Translations under genes and position numbers: made by a program
Notes under the pieces: model-generated
The model's database searches: none
What the model was told of the DNA's origin: nothing
The model's input: only the letters and a program-made list of their open reading frames with translations
Shown here: positions 1-13,449 of the stretch, in pieces
Layout: every line of letters begins with the position of its first letter
Position numbering within the stretch: position 1 is the first letter of the stretch
DNA from: Solea solea
Lineage: Eukaryota; Chordata; Actinopteri; Pleuronectiformes; Soleidae
Reading direction: 5' to 3'
DNA: 64,000 nucleotides
Assembly: GCF_958295425.1 (NCBI RefSeq)
Contig: NC_081141.1
Coordinates: 16,131,087 to 16,195,086, forward strand

Positions 1-90
1 ATATAGTCAAATGAACACAGGTGAAACACGACAGGGTGTGGCAGACAACCACAAAGGAGGGGAACCAGAAAATGGCAGGAGGTAGAACAA
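1..90 (-). repeat. Possible fragment of an LTR-like interspersed repeat
   Basis: Read on the minus strand, this end of the window has the composition and short motifs (CACCTG, TTCCCC) seen in the LTR-like repeats at 6.5, 8.0 and 61.5-62.1 kb. The similarity is weak and the element is cut by the window edge. Treat it as tentative. Confidence 0.2.
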
Positions 91-1146
91 CACAATTGGT
101 ACACACTAGGAAGAAAGTAAACAAAATACAGCCAGGAACAAAGAACTGAATGCCAAGAGCAACAAAAACTTGAAACCATAACCCACTAAATTCAACACTA
201 CAAAAAGTATAGAAAGCAAATATCTCATCTAAATCTCCTATTACAGTATTACATGACAGTCAAGGCATCGGAGGTCACGGCATTCTAGGAAAACCTGGTC
301 CAAAATACACGAGGAAAACATCATCTGATACTACTGATGGTATTATCTCGGCTTTAAGTTCCATTGTCAGAAAAATTCCACTTAAAACAATAGGGCAGCC
401 TTCAACTCAAAATATGGTCTCGATGGGAATGCTGAAAAACTGTTACACATTTGTTTCCCCGAGCCTGGACTACTGTAAATTGCTGTTATCAGGATTTCTC
501 ATTAAGTGAGTGAAAATCCACTCGTTCCAAAATACTGCAGCATGAGTTCTGACAGGAGCTTAAAAAGAGAAGAAATCATATTTCTGCCGTATTATCTTGT
601 CTGCATTGGCTCCCAATGAAATCCAGAAAAGAAGTGATAATGATAATGTACCGTGAGTTGTAATTCGGTGTTATATAACTAAAAAAAATGGAATTGAATT
701 ACCCTCCAATTGTGTGATTTGAATGTTACTGTTGGGTTGTTGACATTTCTGGTTTATTTCAAACTGGTGCATTTTCCATGAATGTGTTTTTTTGACGATC
801 TGTGAGCTGCGCATACTTGGCACAATGTTCTGGGTAACAAAACATCTGGCACAAAACAAGGTATATCAGTGACAGGCAATGCAGGATTTAATAATAAACC
901 TGTTTTCGTGTGTGTGTGTGGGTGTACGTGTGACTGTCGCCTCCTTCGACTCCGACTGAAAGTAAACATAAAAAGTATCCAGCTGGAACAGCAATTAGTA
1001 AACACTTTCTGAGTGCACTTTTAGTTAGACTCAGAGTCAAGTACTTGAAATAATTCATGTCAAGTCCCAAGAACTCAAACAACACACAGTGAAATCAGGT
1101 TATTTAAATTTTTGCTTTAACAATTTGGGCACCTACGGCAGGTTAC

Positions 1147-1170
1147 TTTATTTATTTATTTATTTATTTT
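1147..1170. repeat. (TTTA)n microsatellite
   Basis: About six tandem TTTA units, intergenic. Confidence 0.9.
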
Positions 1171-2094
1171 TAAAGCAAAGGTTGCTGGTTTTCACGGAAG
1201 CACATGTGACAGTCACCCAAAGTGATGTTGAAGTGATTCAATAAGTTGGAGGATGTAAAATGTGAGACTTGACCATCATGAAATGCAATTTCCTTTCAGT
1301 TAACAGTCATTTTCACAATGAATAATCAGATTGACTGATCAGACCACCTGATCTGTTTTTGGTCTTTCCAAGTCCAGACTATGTGGGTCACTCTGTGGCC
1401 GTTAACTGGCTTTCTTTTACAGATTTTACGATAATTGTTTATCTATTCTATTTTTAATTTTTCACCTGTTGCCAGTGTCCGGCACACTACACGAATCGAC
1501 AATGTTTTTAATGCTTTAAAGGAGTGTCTTTGTTGTCGTCTTGTTTTTTTTAGGTTGCCTGCTGCAGATCAAATTTCTTTCAGGATAATAATAATAAAGT
1601 TGGAGGTGACAAAGAAGGTAAAGTGTACCTTGCCAAGCCTGTTTCAGCTTGTGTACAACAAACTGTGATATATTGTACAAGTCTCAAAAAAAGACTGCAG
1701 TCCATTTTGGACTCAGGAGAGCCATCGAGTTGAGGTTCTATTTCCCCTGAAGGGAAATTGTTTGGAAATATACTGTACAGTAGTCAGGATGCTGGTGGGT
1801 GTGACTGAAACACATCAACACATGAATATATATACCTTCAACATCTGCACTCCTTCATGTCACGTCTTTTTTGCCCGTTGAGTGCACTCAACACTCAAGA
1901 GGCGACATCTGATACTGTGTGTGCAAGTAAGCCACTTGTTGTCTGTTTCCAGTCGCTGGTAAAATACTTTCACATTCATGTTGATCCACACCAACGACGA
2001 TTACTGGCTCTGGTCCGACTTTATAGGATGGCGCCTCTCATTGCCTCTGGTAGGAACTCAACTCAAGAATCACAAGTGGATGAAAGCTGAGCTG

Positions 2095-2119
2095 TACACA
2101 CACACACACACACACACAC
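2095..2119. repeat. (CA)n microsatellite
   Basis: About twelve tandem CA units, intergenic. Confidence 0.9.
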
Positions 2120-3395
2120 GCACAGACACGGTGTACTGTATCCATAATGATTAATAGCACGCATAATAGTCACTGTTTTGAGAGTAGTTTGTTCAGAGAC
2201 ATACTTTTCCCACTAATTTTGTGGCCTTTGAAGTCAGCGACCTGTTAAGTTTCACATGCAGCAGCTAATCGACAGTTAGTTTGCTGCTGTTTCCTCTTTG
2301 TGGCCACAAAGACACGGTATACTGCGCCGAGCCTTTGCCTCAGAGACACAAGATAGAGGCTACTTTCAAATATCTGATGTAAAGATTATCTTTGCACAGG
2401 GAGCATTAGACATGCTGAAAGTGTGTTTGCACCAACGCAAGCAATGTGTCAGCTTACGCTCCAGTCTGTGAGAAGAAAAGGACCAAAGTTTTTATTTTTG
2501 ACCTAGTGTTCATTTTATTTGTTTTATTGCTGAGTTATTTGACCACAATATGGCATGGCCGTCTTTTCCTTCATAGGTTTCCAATGTTAAATAAACATTG
2601 TGTTACAATAAAATTGTGATAGCTTTAATGTTTGGATCTGTTGCATCTGACACTGGGTTTAAATATCCATAGTTTATTTTCGTCAAAACTAAAACTAAAA
2701 CCGCACAACATCTAATTACTTCAGGGTAACAGAACACTGTGTCCATGCATCATTGATCCTAATTGACCCGTTGGTTATATTTATATTTATACTATAGTTT
2801 AGTATATGCTTTCAAAGATTATTTTCATACTCTATGCAGTATGCGATTTATGAATATGTTTGACACATAAGTCAGAGACAAAGTTGACACTTTTGCAATT
2901 TGAGTTGTGAAGCGCTGAAATCTTAAAATAATTCCGGATGTAAGCAGCACTTAAGCCTCAGACCACCAGTTTTCAGAAAACCTCAGCGTTAGACACAGTA
3001 ATCTGATCTCTAAGCAGACGAGGACCTCAGCCTTCAGTATGTGGAGGAGCTCTCTGTGGTCAAATTAACCTGTTTTGAAATAATGATTAATGGCACGGAT
3101 AAGTGAAGGGAAAATCTACTATGTAATGGATGAGAGGAGGGGATAATGATTATTTGACAATTGAAGGAGAGAGACAGGACCAGGCAGCTGTATGAAAAAC
3201 ATGCAGAGAGCTAAAACAAAGTACTGAGGAGCGGAGTTGGCAGAGGCGGCAGAGAATGTGGGCAAACACTGCTGGTTTCCAGTGTGTGTGGACACGTAAT
3301 GAGCTGACACTGGTGTGGTGCAAGTGTTTACCATCACTGTGCACTTAAGTCAGATTAAAAAGGGATTTTTGTCATGTGATTAATGTATTTTGGGG

Positions 3396-3603
3396 TGGAT
3401 CAGTGGTAGAGCGTGTTGTCTTTCAACTTGAAGGTTGTGGGTTTGATTCACATGCCGATGTGTCCTTGGGCAAGACACTCAACCCGTTGCTCCGGACGGC
3501 TTTGATGGCAGCGTGTGAATGAGTATGATAGATGAGTGATAGATGATGTGCTATATGAATGTGTGTGACTGGGTGAATGGCAACACTGCAGCTTTAGCAG
3601 GGT
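3396..3603 (+). mobile_element. tRNA-like SINE/MITE copy, 'TTGGGCAAGACAC' family
   Basis: The head reads like a degenerate tRNA promoter: CAGTGGTAGAG resembles an A box and GGGTTTGATTC a B box. It is followed by the block CCTTGGGCAAGACACTCAAC and a body with GTGTGAATGAGTATG. The same blocks recur at 19445-19621 and, inverted and diverged, inside oxt intron 1 (49606-49875). This conserved body is common in teleost genomes. The family name cannot be assigned without a repeat library. Confidence 0.65.
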
Positions 3604-4929
3604 ATAAGCACAGTAGAAATAATGAAAAATATAATATGTTATATTTTTACAAACTGACAGACAAACCACATCCTTTATGGTATTTGTAGCCCTGATGCCC
3701 TTGGTCAAGGGAAGGGTGAATGGTGGGGTGCTCTATTTTTAATTTCTCACCAATAGATGTCAGTAATTCTTTCACAATAGACCTACATAGATTTAATGTC
3801 TACTCAATCATACCAACAGTAAAACACCCCAATGCTTTTCAGCCAGTTAGGCCCTTTGAGTAGTTGTTTCACACGCAGTGGTCATATGGCCAGATTAGCA
3901 GTCACATGATCAGTGCAGACAAGTCATATGACAAAAAAACAACACAAAATGACAATTAATCAATAAATGCACACTGTCTTAGAACATCTGGATGTCAAGA
4001 TAACCAATCATAAAAACAGTAGAAAATTAAATATAATGATTGGATGGCTAAATAAACAATTACAGAAAGGGAGCGATATCAACAGTACAAGCTTTAAACA
4101 GGATGTATAACAGGTCATGACTCCTAGACATACTATGAAGAAACTGTAGCCGCAGATTTTTTTTTAGAAATACTGATCTTATGGTCCATTTAATGTCCAA
4201 CAAACCAACAGCCAAAGCCTACAGGGACCTGTACTTCAATGGATGTTATTTGCTTTTCTTGTCTGTGATTCTCCACTTGATAGTGTAAAGAATCCTAAAC
4301 CAAGTCTAAAATATGCTGGCATCTGCCAATAAAAATCCCACCATGTTTACTTACTAATACTTGTACTTATTAAAACTATATAAACTTCCAGAAAGAAAGA
4401 AAAAAAGACCCTTAAAGGACTGTTTAATAGTTACATACAATATTTATGGAGCAGAGGTAGTACTGTTTGTTTAAGAACACAGTAAAGTTTTGGCTGCTGT
4501 TTCTATGGCGGCAAGTACATTACTGTAAGAAAATGACACAGCAGATGCACAAACATCTAGCTCAGTAGTAGGGAATTAAGCGATAATAGGTTGTCGTGAC
4601 AATAAATAAAGTAGGTGAATGAACACACACAGTTTGTGTTTTGAATGATCATGTTCGCTTACTTTTGTCGAGCAAATGCAGGCTGCGATTAAATTCATTC
4701 AAACAAATTCATTCAAACAAAAGCATGGTTGAGGTTCCATTGTAATGTTGCAGTGTGTTGCTACCAAGTGGTACCAGATGTACTTCTTTTATTTAGCTTC
4801 AGAAACTGTTTTCTTTACAAATTGAAGAGACCGATGTGCTGCTAGTCATTAAAAAGTCTTCAAGTGCTTGGACACTTAGAACATCCAGGCACTGGTGGTG
4901 AAAATGGTTGATCTAATGAGAACGATGAA

Positions 4930-4931
<2 letters not shown>

Positions 4932-4960
<29 letters not shown>
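4932..4960. repeat. (AC)n microsatellite
   Basis: About fourteen uninterrupted AC units, intergenic. Confidence 0.95.
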
Positions 4961-4962
<2 letters not shown>

Positions 4963-5631
4963 ACAGCAGAGCAAAAAACTGGTTTATGAGGCAGATGTGT
5001 TGGGACAGCACTGGGGTTCACACATTTAACGACTGCACCTGACGAGGGATCACAGACTACATGATTTGTCAAACCAACCGAAGCCAGAACGCATCAAACT
5101 CTCTGCGAGAGCGACAGTAGACAGAGGGTAAATAAACATCGCCATTCTCGTTTTGATTTTACCGCTACTTCCTGTCGTTTTCTGACACTATTTCCTGTGT
5201 CCCACCTACTCTTTTTCATCAGCTGTTGGCAAAACGTGTTTGCAGTTGGGTCAGTGGGCTCAGGAAATTCAAACGTTTCATTGACCACGACTGAGGTCGG
5301 GTCTTTTACCCTCACACACTTGCCGATTCAAGCCTTTAGTTGGCAGATTTTTGTGCCAACTAACCATGCCGACTGTCCCCAAGTAGGTGCAGACTTTGTC
5401 CAACTGTGAATCATGGGTAAAAATCTTGTGGCGTGTCCCCAGCTTAACAAACCTCATTCTTTTGAGTATTTGTGGGATTTTGTTTGGTACTCATTAATGT
5501 CATTCTAAAATATAGAAAGAAGACACCCATGACGTCCTGAGACAAACTACAGCTCATGAGAGCAAGTGAAAGTAATGCACAGCATGTTCAGCCAGACCCA
5601 GAGATTGAATGTGGCATGGTCTGAGAATTGC

Positions 5632-5845
5632 AGTAAGTGCTGATCGACTGGGATTTTAATGTGCAACTATCTCGAGGGTTCACAGAGAAAACATCCAGTA
5701 AGCAGCATTTTTCTGGGTGAAAATACCTTGTTGATGCCAGAGGTCAGAAGAGAATAGTTATAAATGAGGGAACAGTAACTCACACGACCACAGCCGAGGT
5801 ATGCAGAAGACCATCTCGAGAAGCACAACACGTCAAATCATGATA
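5632..5845 (+). mobile_element. Tc1-like transposon remnant (internal fragment)
   Basis: Internal segment of a Tc1/mariner-like element, with recognisable blocks such as CTTGTTGATGCCAGAGGTCA, GAGGTATGCAGAAGACCATC and GCACAACACGTC. No intact transposase frame survives and neither terminal repeat is present. Related pieces occur at 21037-21066, 33450-33860 (inverted) and 58938-59358. Confidence 0.75.
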
Positions 5846-6489
5846 CCATTTAGAAATCTATGGATATCAATCACTCAGAAACCCACTGAAACAACCCCAC
5901 TTTACTGTATGGAAGATACTTGTGACCCATGTGAATACACCCACATATAGTGTATTGTATTCTGTAACACTTTCTCCAATCACTTCTTACTCCTCCCATC
6001 AAAAATGTTAATTATCGAAGTCTTTCCTTTCACTCAAAACCAAAACCAAAAAAAGAGACAAAGACTAAAAAGGATGTAAAAAAAATAAATAAATCCTTTG
6101 TGAAAAAGTCTGCATTTCTGTGCCTGATAGTCTTGTTGATAGGTCACGTCATGTGGTTAAGTTTTTCCTGTTTGCGAGAATATTATATAACGATGACGAT
6201 CAAAGTGACTAATTAGCTGCTGATTTCATGGGAACTTGCTGGTGTATGACATTCTGCTTTAAAGCTTTGAAATAAAGCCCTACATGCTGTATATTTGTGT
6301 GGGATTTAACAGAGGCGAGGGGCTGACCCGTTCCTACCCCGGAGCTCTTCATTTACTGCCAGACTGAACACAATGGCTGTATTTACTAACATATGATACC
6401 ATAGATTTGACCAAAAAAGGGAAGAAATGTACATTCCTTTATTAGCGTTGTCATCTGGTTTTGGTATTGTGTGTTATGACCCTAGGGTC

Positions 6490-6715
6490 ATGCTTTCCTT
6501 GTGCCTTTGTTTGTCTCACGGTTTGTGTGCGTGATGGGCTGCAGGTGTGCGTGATTGGTCGACTGATGCGTGTGTGTGTGTTTAAGTGGATTCTGTGAGC
6601 TGATTGGTCCTGCACAGGGGGGTTCAAGTTTTAGACGCCGGATTCTCACCACTGCAGTGGACTTCCCTTGAACCATTCACAGCCAGACTGCCAGCAGACA
6701 TCTCATTTGTTTTTA
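6490..6715 (+). repeat. LTR-like interspersed repeat, copy A
   Basis: Shares ordered blocks with 8010-8215: GCAGGTGTG followed by a GTGATTG segment, a GT-rich stretch, TTGGTCCTG, GCAGTGGACTTCCC and TCACAGCCAGA. The two copies are in the same orientation about 1.5 kb apart. No coding capacity. The layout resembles LTR fragments of teleost retroelements, but terminal TG/CA bases and target duplications are not evident. Confidence 0.6.
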
Positions 6716-6802
6716 ATATTCAAATGTTTTTTTGTGTGTGTGTGGCTTGAGTTTTGTTGAGAGCCGGGAAAACTGGGGGATCTGAATGTCCATGAAGTTA
6801 CC

Positions 6803-7097
6803 TGTTACACCTGGCATTAAAATGCTTTTACTGTGATCTGATAGCAAACAGATAGCACCTGACCTCATGTAAACACAGGTGTAAATATATACCCAAGGAC
6901 GAATTGTTATCCGATCTGCCAAACCACTTCGATTGGACGCATTGTGACCACATTGAAGTGTGGCGAAATCTGTGCTCGGATAGAAATCCGATCTTGATGT
7001 GGACACATGTTAATATCAAGTGTAAATGCATGTGGTGAAGCGCTATCTGATCGCTATCTGATCACAGAAAACGTGTCCTAATGCCAGGTGTAAAGGC
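6803..7097. mobile_element. Fold-back (hAT-like) MITE with inverted ends
   Basis: The left end GTTACACCTGGCATTAAAATG and the right end CTAATGCCAGGTGTAAAGG form an imperfect terminal inverted repeat around a body of about 250 bp. The body is rich in GATCTGAT/ATCCGATC palindromic pieces. This structure is typical of a non-autonomous DNA transposon. Superfamily assignment is inference. Confidence 0.75.
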
Positions 7098-8009
7098 GGC
7101 CTATACTGTATGTTTTAAACCCTGCAACCATCTCTGTTGCTGACAGACAATACCATGGCCTGTAGACTTCTACAAGTTGGAGTTGATTGGATTCTCCATG
7201 TAAATGCTTCTGTATGCCTCGGGGAAATACATTAAATAGCAAGTTGTAGTTTGTGTGGGAATGGAGATTGCTAAGATCAACAAACTGCAGGCTCATAGCA
7301 CAACACTCACTCCAACAGAAACCCCACAAAAGCATAAAAAGGAAAAAGAAAGGAACAGGAACTGAAAACAAGTGAAGGCCACAGCATTGCTTTACTCACC
7401 GCATTAGTGTACATCTTGTCCATAAGTAAAATATTGTGGTGTTCTCTGTCATTGTTTTGACGGGAGCCCTGAACGCTCACACATGGTTGTTGAGACTGCT
7501 GAGAGTTTGTGCGAACAATAAGGCTGCAGTTCAGTTACAGCCACACATGTCGCTATAGATGTCTTTCAATTCGCCAGTCATCTATTTTCAGCGAATTAGT
7601 TGTTGTCTGATAAGTTCAGTTCAAGTAACTTATTTTACTCGTTTTCATTCTTCTCATTAACATACTTCATATCATTTCCCCAGCACATGACATACAAAAT
7701 GTAATTTTTTAGAGAATTTACACACAGTTCTGTTAATCTGTTAAAATGGAACAAATGGTGTGTAGGATGTACAGTATATCTACCATCAATTATTAGTCAG
7801 CCACCAGGCAGGTTACACAGGTTACTGTGCTTTTTTTTAATCTTTAATTTTGGTGGTAATCCTGAATGGGGGCACGGTTGACTACAACAGATCTCTGGTG
7901 ATGAGTTCAGCATCAAGGTCGAACCTTTGAACATTTCTTCAAATATTGAAGAAGGGGGGATATTTTCACTTTTCAGTGGGAGATGTAACAAACCCAGAGA
8001 TGTACTTTC

Positions 8010-8215
8010 GTGATACCTGTGTTTGTCTCGCTGCAGGTGTGTGTGATTGACTGAATGATGTGTGTGTGTGTGTGTGTGTTCAGGTAGATCTTGGTGGAGG
8101 TGGAGCTGGTTGGTCCTGTACTGGAGGTTCCACTACAACATGCCGTATTACCTCAGCTGCAGTGGACTTCCCGTGAACTACTCACAGCCAGAGCATCTCA
8201 CATCTCAATTTTTTT
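8010..8215 (+). repeat. LTR-like interspersed repeat, copy B
   Basis: Second copy of the repeat at 6490-6715, with a longer internal (GT)n run (about 8057-8081). The same blocks appear in order: GCAGGTGTGTGTGATTG, TTGGTCCTG, GCAGTGGACTTCCCGTGAAC and TCACAGCCAGAGCATCTCA. The two are either independent insertions of one family or remnants of one larger element. Confidence 0.6.
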
Positions 8216-10730
8216 CTTTTTTAAATCATCCTTTCAACATAGTTTGCTTCGTGTGTTGCTGGTGGTTTCTTGGGAGTGAGAAAGGGGAGTCTGTTTTCTT
8301 CATGTCACACGCAGGTTGCAACATGTGTAACAGATTTTGTCGAAAAGGTTTCTGGATGGAAGCATAATTTAAGCAGAAAAAACATACTGTAAATAAAATA
8401 CTGTATATGAAATAATAAGATGTATAGTGAGACATATTTTAACTGGAGGGATATGGAAATTAATTTGTTTTGTGGTGCACACAGCATTAAAAAATAATAA
8501 AGTGCACTGAAATGTGCATCATATGCAACATCTCTCTCCTGGAATCGCACTGAACAGTTTTCTGGGAATGACTTGAGAGATTCCATTAAAACAAATATCA
8601 TCCTTATGTTTTTATCTATTCATGACGCTCTACTCTGAGTATATGTTGGCCCTAATATGTCTCACATGAAATAAAGATGCTCTCCACCTGGGTCATATTT
8701 TCTCTCTAAATTACACTTCATTCCAATTTCGCCCCCGCCCCTCACTTGTAAGAAGAAGAATGGGATCTTATATCACTCATTCATCAGTTCCTGCACGGCT
8801 CTGGCTAGACTTTCTAGGCTGGGATTGTTTTTTGTCCAATTCAATCGAGGGTGACAGCAGACACTTCTGCTTTTCTGCTGTTTATCAATGTGCACAGAGT
8901 TGACAGATCACAGAAGGAGGCTGATGATGGAAAGCAGCTCCGTGGGTTTGTACTGTAGCAGGACTTGTGTCAAATTGTGGATCACTTTTCCTCTGAGGGT
9001 GTTTTCCAAGTATCACCACTTCCACCTCCAATAAATCCAGGGAAAATACTATCCCCGCTCAATGTGAGTAAGAGTAAGGAAATACGAGTAGATGTTTAAA
9101 CCTGTCTGAGGTCAGTGAGGCTCTTCTATGTAACTCATTTGTGTGGGACATGAATGTACACCTGTTCACACACTGATGGCACATATCAACCTCTTTAAAT
9201 CTCCATTTAAACATTTCATTTGGTGACAGGGACACTGGCGAAGGCAGAGAGGATTGAGTTGCTGGGAGGTGAGCGTCTCGCTGCTTTATAATCAAATTTT
9301 TCACCGTTTAATTCAATTCTCAGAGTCTGGAGGCTGCTCTGACACTGTGTTTTAGGCGTCTCCGCAGAGTGTTTGCCTTAGCCACTGCATTGCTGGTTTA
9401 AGCTTAATTGCAATGAACTGGAGCCTTAGATTGTGTTTATTATTTCAGGAGAGAAGGTCTCTCGGCCATGTCTACTTCCTGAGATCCCTCTTTTTTTCCA
9501 TTAGACTAACACGCTCTCTGATTCCTTTCACTTCTCAGTGTATGTAGCGTTAGCTCTTTGACTCATTACCAGCATCCCCAGGATTTTATTTTTAATCTTG
9601 TAAAGAAATCTTAATTTTGAGGGTTATGGTTTTGTTTGTTTGTCTTTACATCTTGTCCATTGCTCTGAGCTAATAAGAGTCATGAGATGATCTCGTCAAA
9701 TCTTCTCAGGGGATACAAGAAACTTGGTGGTCATGAAGCTCCACTTTATGCTGACAACATATGATGATATTTCAAAGGCTATGGCTATTACAGTGTTTAA
9801 ATTATACCCATTTGTGTTCCTGGACACAATGAAGTTATATGTCATTTCTGCTTAGTTTTGACAAACACCATGACTTGTTTAAAGATATGAAAAACGATAC
9901 AACGGAATTTTTTTTTTTTTTAAAAAACACCCTGAACTACCATATATGAATGTCCACGAATCTCATTCTAAGTTACAACATAAATAAATACACATCTGCA
10001 TTATAGGCCACTTTGATGTTGAACTCTGCCTTTCACCAAAATATCATTAGAGCATTAAATCCTGAGGGGCGTGTTTCTCAGCATTTGTACAAATGAAAAA
10101 TGTGTAAAATGAACCACAACATTAGAGGCACGAAAGGCAGAATGTAATCCATGACATAAAACTACAATCTGGTGTTGATTTAGTAAGAGGGAGACCGAGG
10201 CATCCAGTGTGCTTCAAAGCTGTTGAAACTAAAGACGTAAAGCTCATTTGAGTGGAAAAACTCAAACGCTGCTCGAAGCTTGAGGAGTTGAAAAGTTCAG
10301 CCTGTAATATGGCAATGACACGGAAGCAGACGGTGTCAATTGACTGACATTGTTGTACATTAAAAAAAAGAAAAGAAATTTCTGCTTAACACAGAATGGG
10401 CTCATAATACAACTCTTCTGAGGATGATACTTGATTGACAGACTAAAAAGTCCTCTTGCAACCGGAATAACTTAATGGAATTTTGTGAAACATTATCAAA
10501 GTTTTGGTCGGTTTCTAAGCAAAATACCAAACATGTGCTGGTACCAGAGTTATTTTTCATTTCTCTGTTGACTGGTTAAACAATAACTGTTGATTGCAGC
10601 CATGACTGATACATAACATATGAATGAAGTTCTCTAATTACTTCAATTCAGGATTTTCTGGACAAAATGGATATATACATCTTTAGAGTTGGGATTTATT
10701 AACATGAACCTTCTCCTAGAGAAGAATAAT

Positions 10731-11628
10731 TTTATTACAAACAACATTTTACACAACATCGATCATAAGGAACATTTTCTTTCCCTCATGCCAACAGCTG
10801 TGTTGACATACCTCACATTAAAACTCTACACCAAGCAACATCTGTCCACTGATTTGCACCATATTTTCTGTAGCTGTGGAAAAATTGTTCAACATTCCCA
10901 GTCAGATTTAAATAGTTTGGTGTTAATAACAGTGGCACAGAAATCTTTGTACCCTCTGGAAAAAAAAGTTTTTATAATTTGGGATGACATATTTGTGTGT
11001 ATTCCAGGCCTGAGTAAGGAAAACATTGGTGTTCGCCACATAATAATACAGCACTGGACATTAGTCATAAAACTAACACAATATGTCCTTCAAAAAGCAC
11101 TGTACAATGGAGTTTAATAAACAAACTGACCCTCACAATGGCAGCGCATGTGCCAGTGATTACTCATAAGGATCACATTCAGGACTGTTTTCATTAACCA
11201 CAAGCTTGTGACTCAATTACTCTAAATTATTGGCCACATCTACTTCACTGTATGGGCTTCCACGATGATCAAACGAAGAGGCTAAAATAAGACATGATCG
11301 CTTTTCCATCACTAATACTCTGGTCATGAAGAAGTGGGTCATCTCTATTTCAGGTGAAATGACAAAAACGGGATCGCACAGTCACAAATAGTCACCACTG
11401 AGGTAGATGGACGCTGAAACAAGGAACCCAAAATCATTAACTCACATTTTTCCATGATTCTGTTTCTTCCTCTCATGCTGCATGTGTCCAGCTTCACATG
11501 TACAGAGTTAATTATTAATTATGTGCCTAACCCATTCTCGTGGGTTTAAAAAATCCATTTGTGTGGAAGTAATTCAGTCGATAATGTACTTCAGGATGAT
11601 TTGAGAACTTTTACTTGATTCATTTAGT
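10731..11628 (-). other. Putative ptger4 3' untranslated region
   Basis: This lies directly downstream of the ptger4 stop codon. On the minus strand there are AATAAA hexamers at 10731-10736 and 10695-10700, giving a 3' UTR of roughly 0.9 kb. Several ATTTA pentamers are present on the transcript strand (for example around 10909 and 11222), as in AU-rich control elements of prostanoid receptor mRNAs. The exact end is not determinable here. Confidence 0.4.
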
Positions 11629-13449
11629 TCAGATGCATTTCTCCTCTACTGTCTCAGTGCTCAGTGACATCTGAATTGCTGGATCTTTTGGGCACGGTAA
11701 AGCCGAAAGGTCCCTCATTACATCAATCCCTTCTCTAGCTGGAGCTTCAACACTGTCACTGTCCTGTCCAGATGAATATGAAGCTTGTGAATTTCTGACA
11801 GAGGAAGGCTGTGAACCAGATTGTATGTCTGCTTTATGACAGCTTCCACTGTACACATCACTTCCCTCTGGCAAGTAGAGGAAGGTCTGGGAGGTGTTGG
11901 TGACCTCTCTCAGAGAGTCCTGGTTGGAAATGACCGACGAGAGCTGATGACCATCAATACAGTGGAAGTTTCCATGTCTCTGTTGCCCCCTCGCTCCCAT
12001 TTTACAAAACAGACACTTGATTTTTTCAATGAGCTTGAGGAAAACAGCTTTGCGCAGCAGGATGTAGATCCAGGGGTCCAGAATAGGGTTGAAGGAGGCA
12101 AAGCGAATTGCTCTTAGATCCGGGTTTTTGTCCAACTGCAGCTCGACTGGAGTCTTGTAAAGCTGGTTCAAAAACACCTGAGCCTGGAAAGAATAAATGG
12201 ATAAATATGTTCAATTCCGTTCAAGCGGGTTGCTCTGGAAATGAATGTGTGTATCTTTAAAGGAAGAGTGAAAAAGCAAAAGAGAAGCCAAGACCAAGAG
12301 TGGCCAAGCATGAGGGCAGGGTGGGGGAAATTCAATACAAATAGAAATTAGATTGAACTTTCCTGACTTATTATTGCATTGAATTTGGATGAAACTGCAT
12401 GAACTGATTGTTCCAAGTTAAAAAAAACCCACAACCCTACTAAAGGTGCGTGCGTAAAAATGCGCGAAATGGTTAGAGGGAGATAAGAAGAGAGTTGTGG
12501 CTTCATATGGGGAAGAGAAACTTACAAAGTAGCAAATAAATATGATTTAGCATTAGTTTCAAATCACCCACCCCATGTGTCATACATGTGTGTGTCACAG
12601 AACGCTGCGTAAAACGTGCGTAAATGTTGGATTTAATACACAGGCAGCGGAGAAGAGAGAACTTACCACAAGTGGGATGGAGCAGATGAGCACCACTGCC
12701 GACGTGCCTATGAGCAGAATGACCATCTGAATCTCTGCGCCGGCCAGACGCCCGAAGCTGCGTCCTCTCCTCTGCGGGTCCACGTTGCGCCCCAGATCTG
12801 TTCCCAACGACATTTTGCGCACGAAGCGCCGATGCATCCGGATCAAAGCTACGCAAACCAGCACGTTACAGATAACAGTGGCGAGAATAAGAAGCGAGCT
12901 GAGACCTGCATACATGTATGTGTACACTGCATCGCTGGTCGTGTTGCTCCTCCACTCTAAAAAGCACCAGGTTTGCGGGTATTGTTTCGTCACCTGTCCA
13001 AAGCCCATAGTCGGCATGGCGCAGAAAAGAACGTTGGAGATGTAGATCGCTACGAGCGTAAAACCTGCCAGTTTCTGGTCCACATAGTCATTGTAGAAAT
13101 AGGCATGGTTTATAGCGATGTATCTCTCCACTGACATGGCACAGATGATGCTGAGCCCCGCCAGAGAGAAGAAAAGCATGGTGAATCCAAAGTACTGGCA
13201 CAGAGGGTCGTCACCGGGCCACGAACCTTTCACGTAAATGGCGATGGTGACCGGACTGGCCAGCATTGTGCCCAGGAGGTCGGTGACTGCCAGTCCACAA
13301 ACCAGCGTGTAGAACGTGGTTTCCTTCTGTTCTTTGCGAGATTTACAAAGAACCACGATGGCGATGACATTCCCGACCACCCCGAAAATAAACATAATAG
13401 ACGGAATGGTCGGGACCATGGTCCTCCCTGTCATCGACTGGTTATTCAT
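11629..13449 (-). CDS. ptger4: Prostaglandin E2 receptor EP4 subtype
   Basis: Class A GPCR of the plasma membrane that binds PGE2 and, in the family, couples to Gs to raise cAMP. Coding exons: 12667-13449 (261 codons) and 11629-12183 (184 codons plus stop), joined in phase 0 across a GT-AG intron inside TM6, giving 445 aa (human EP4 is 488). Visible features: sequons at N3 and N169, a conserved Cys pair C84/C162, E108-R109-Y110 at the end of TM3, the prostanoid ECL2 block TWCFLEW, and in TM7 an Arg at 288 followed by DPWIY (297-301), which replaces the usual NPxxY. The Ser/Thr-rich tail ends EKCI, as in mammalian EP4. The third loop is shorter than the human one. An untranslated 5' exon upstream is possible but not resolved. 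Fish carry several EP4 paralogues and I cannot choose the letter. Confidence 0.95.

Larger units (their letters stand above)
1..10690. other. Intergenic region, no gene recognised
   Basis: No open reading frame here resembles a known protein, and I see no run of splice-bounded exons. The open frames are short (mostly under 100 codons) and lie in AT-rich or repeat DNA. What I can name are simple repeats, a SINE-like copy, Tc1-like and hAT-like relics and a pair of related LTR-like copies, each listed separately. Regulatory elements for ptger4 could lie here but cannot be identified by eye. Confidence 0.7.

Noticed and set aside
3396..3480. tRNA-like A and B boxes suggesting a tRNA gene
   Set aside because: Boxes are degenerate, no cloverleaf can be closed, and the sequence continues into a repeat body seen elsewhere. 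It is a tRNA-derived repeat, as are 19445 and 32845.
10689..11117. 142-codon plus-strand open frame, the longest not explained by a known gene
   Set aside because: It lies antisense in the likely ptger4 3' UTR, has no recognisable domain, no matching splice context and AT-driven composition. With this base composition about one open frame of this size is expected by chance in 64 kb on six frames.
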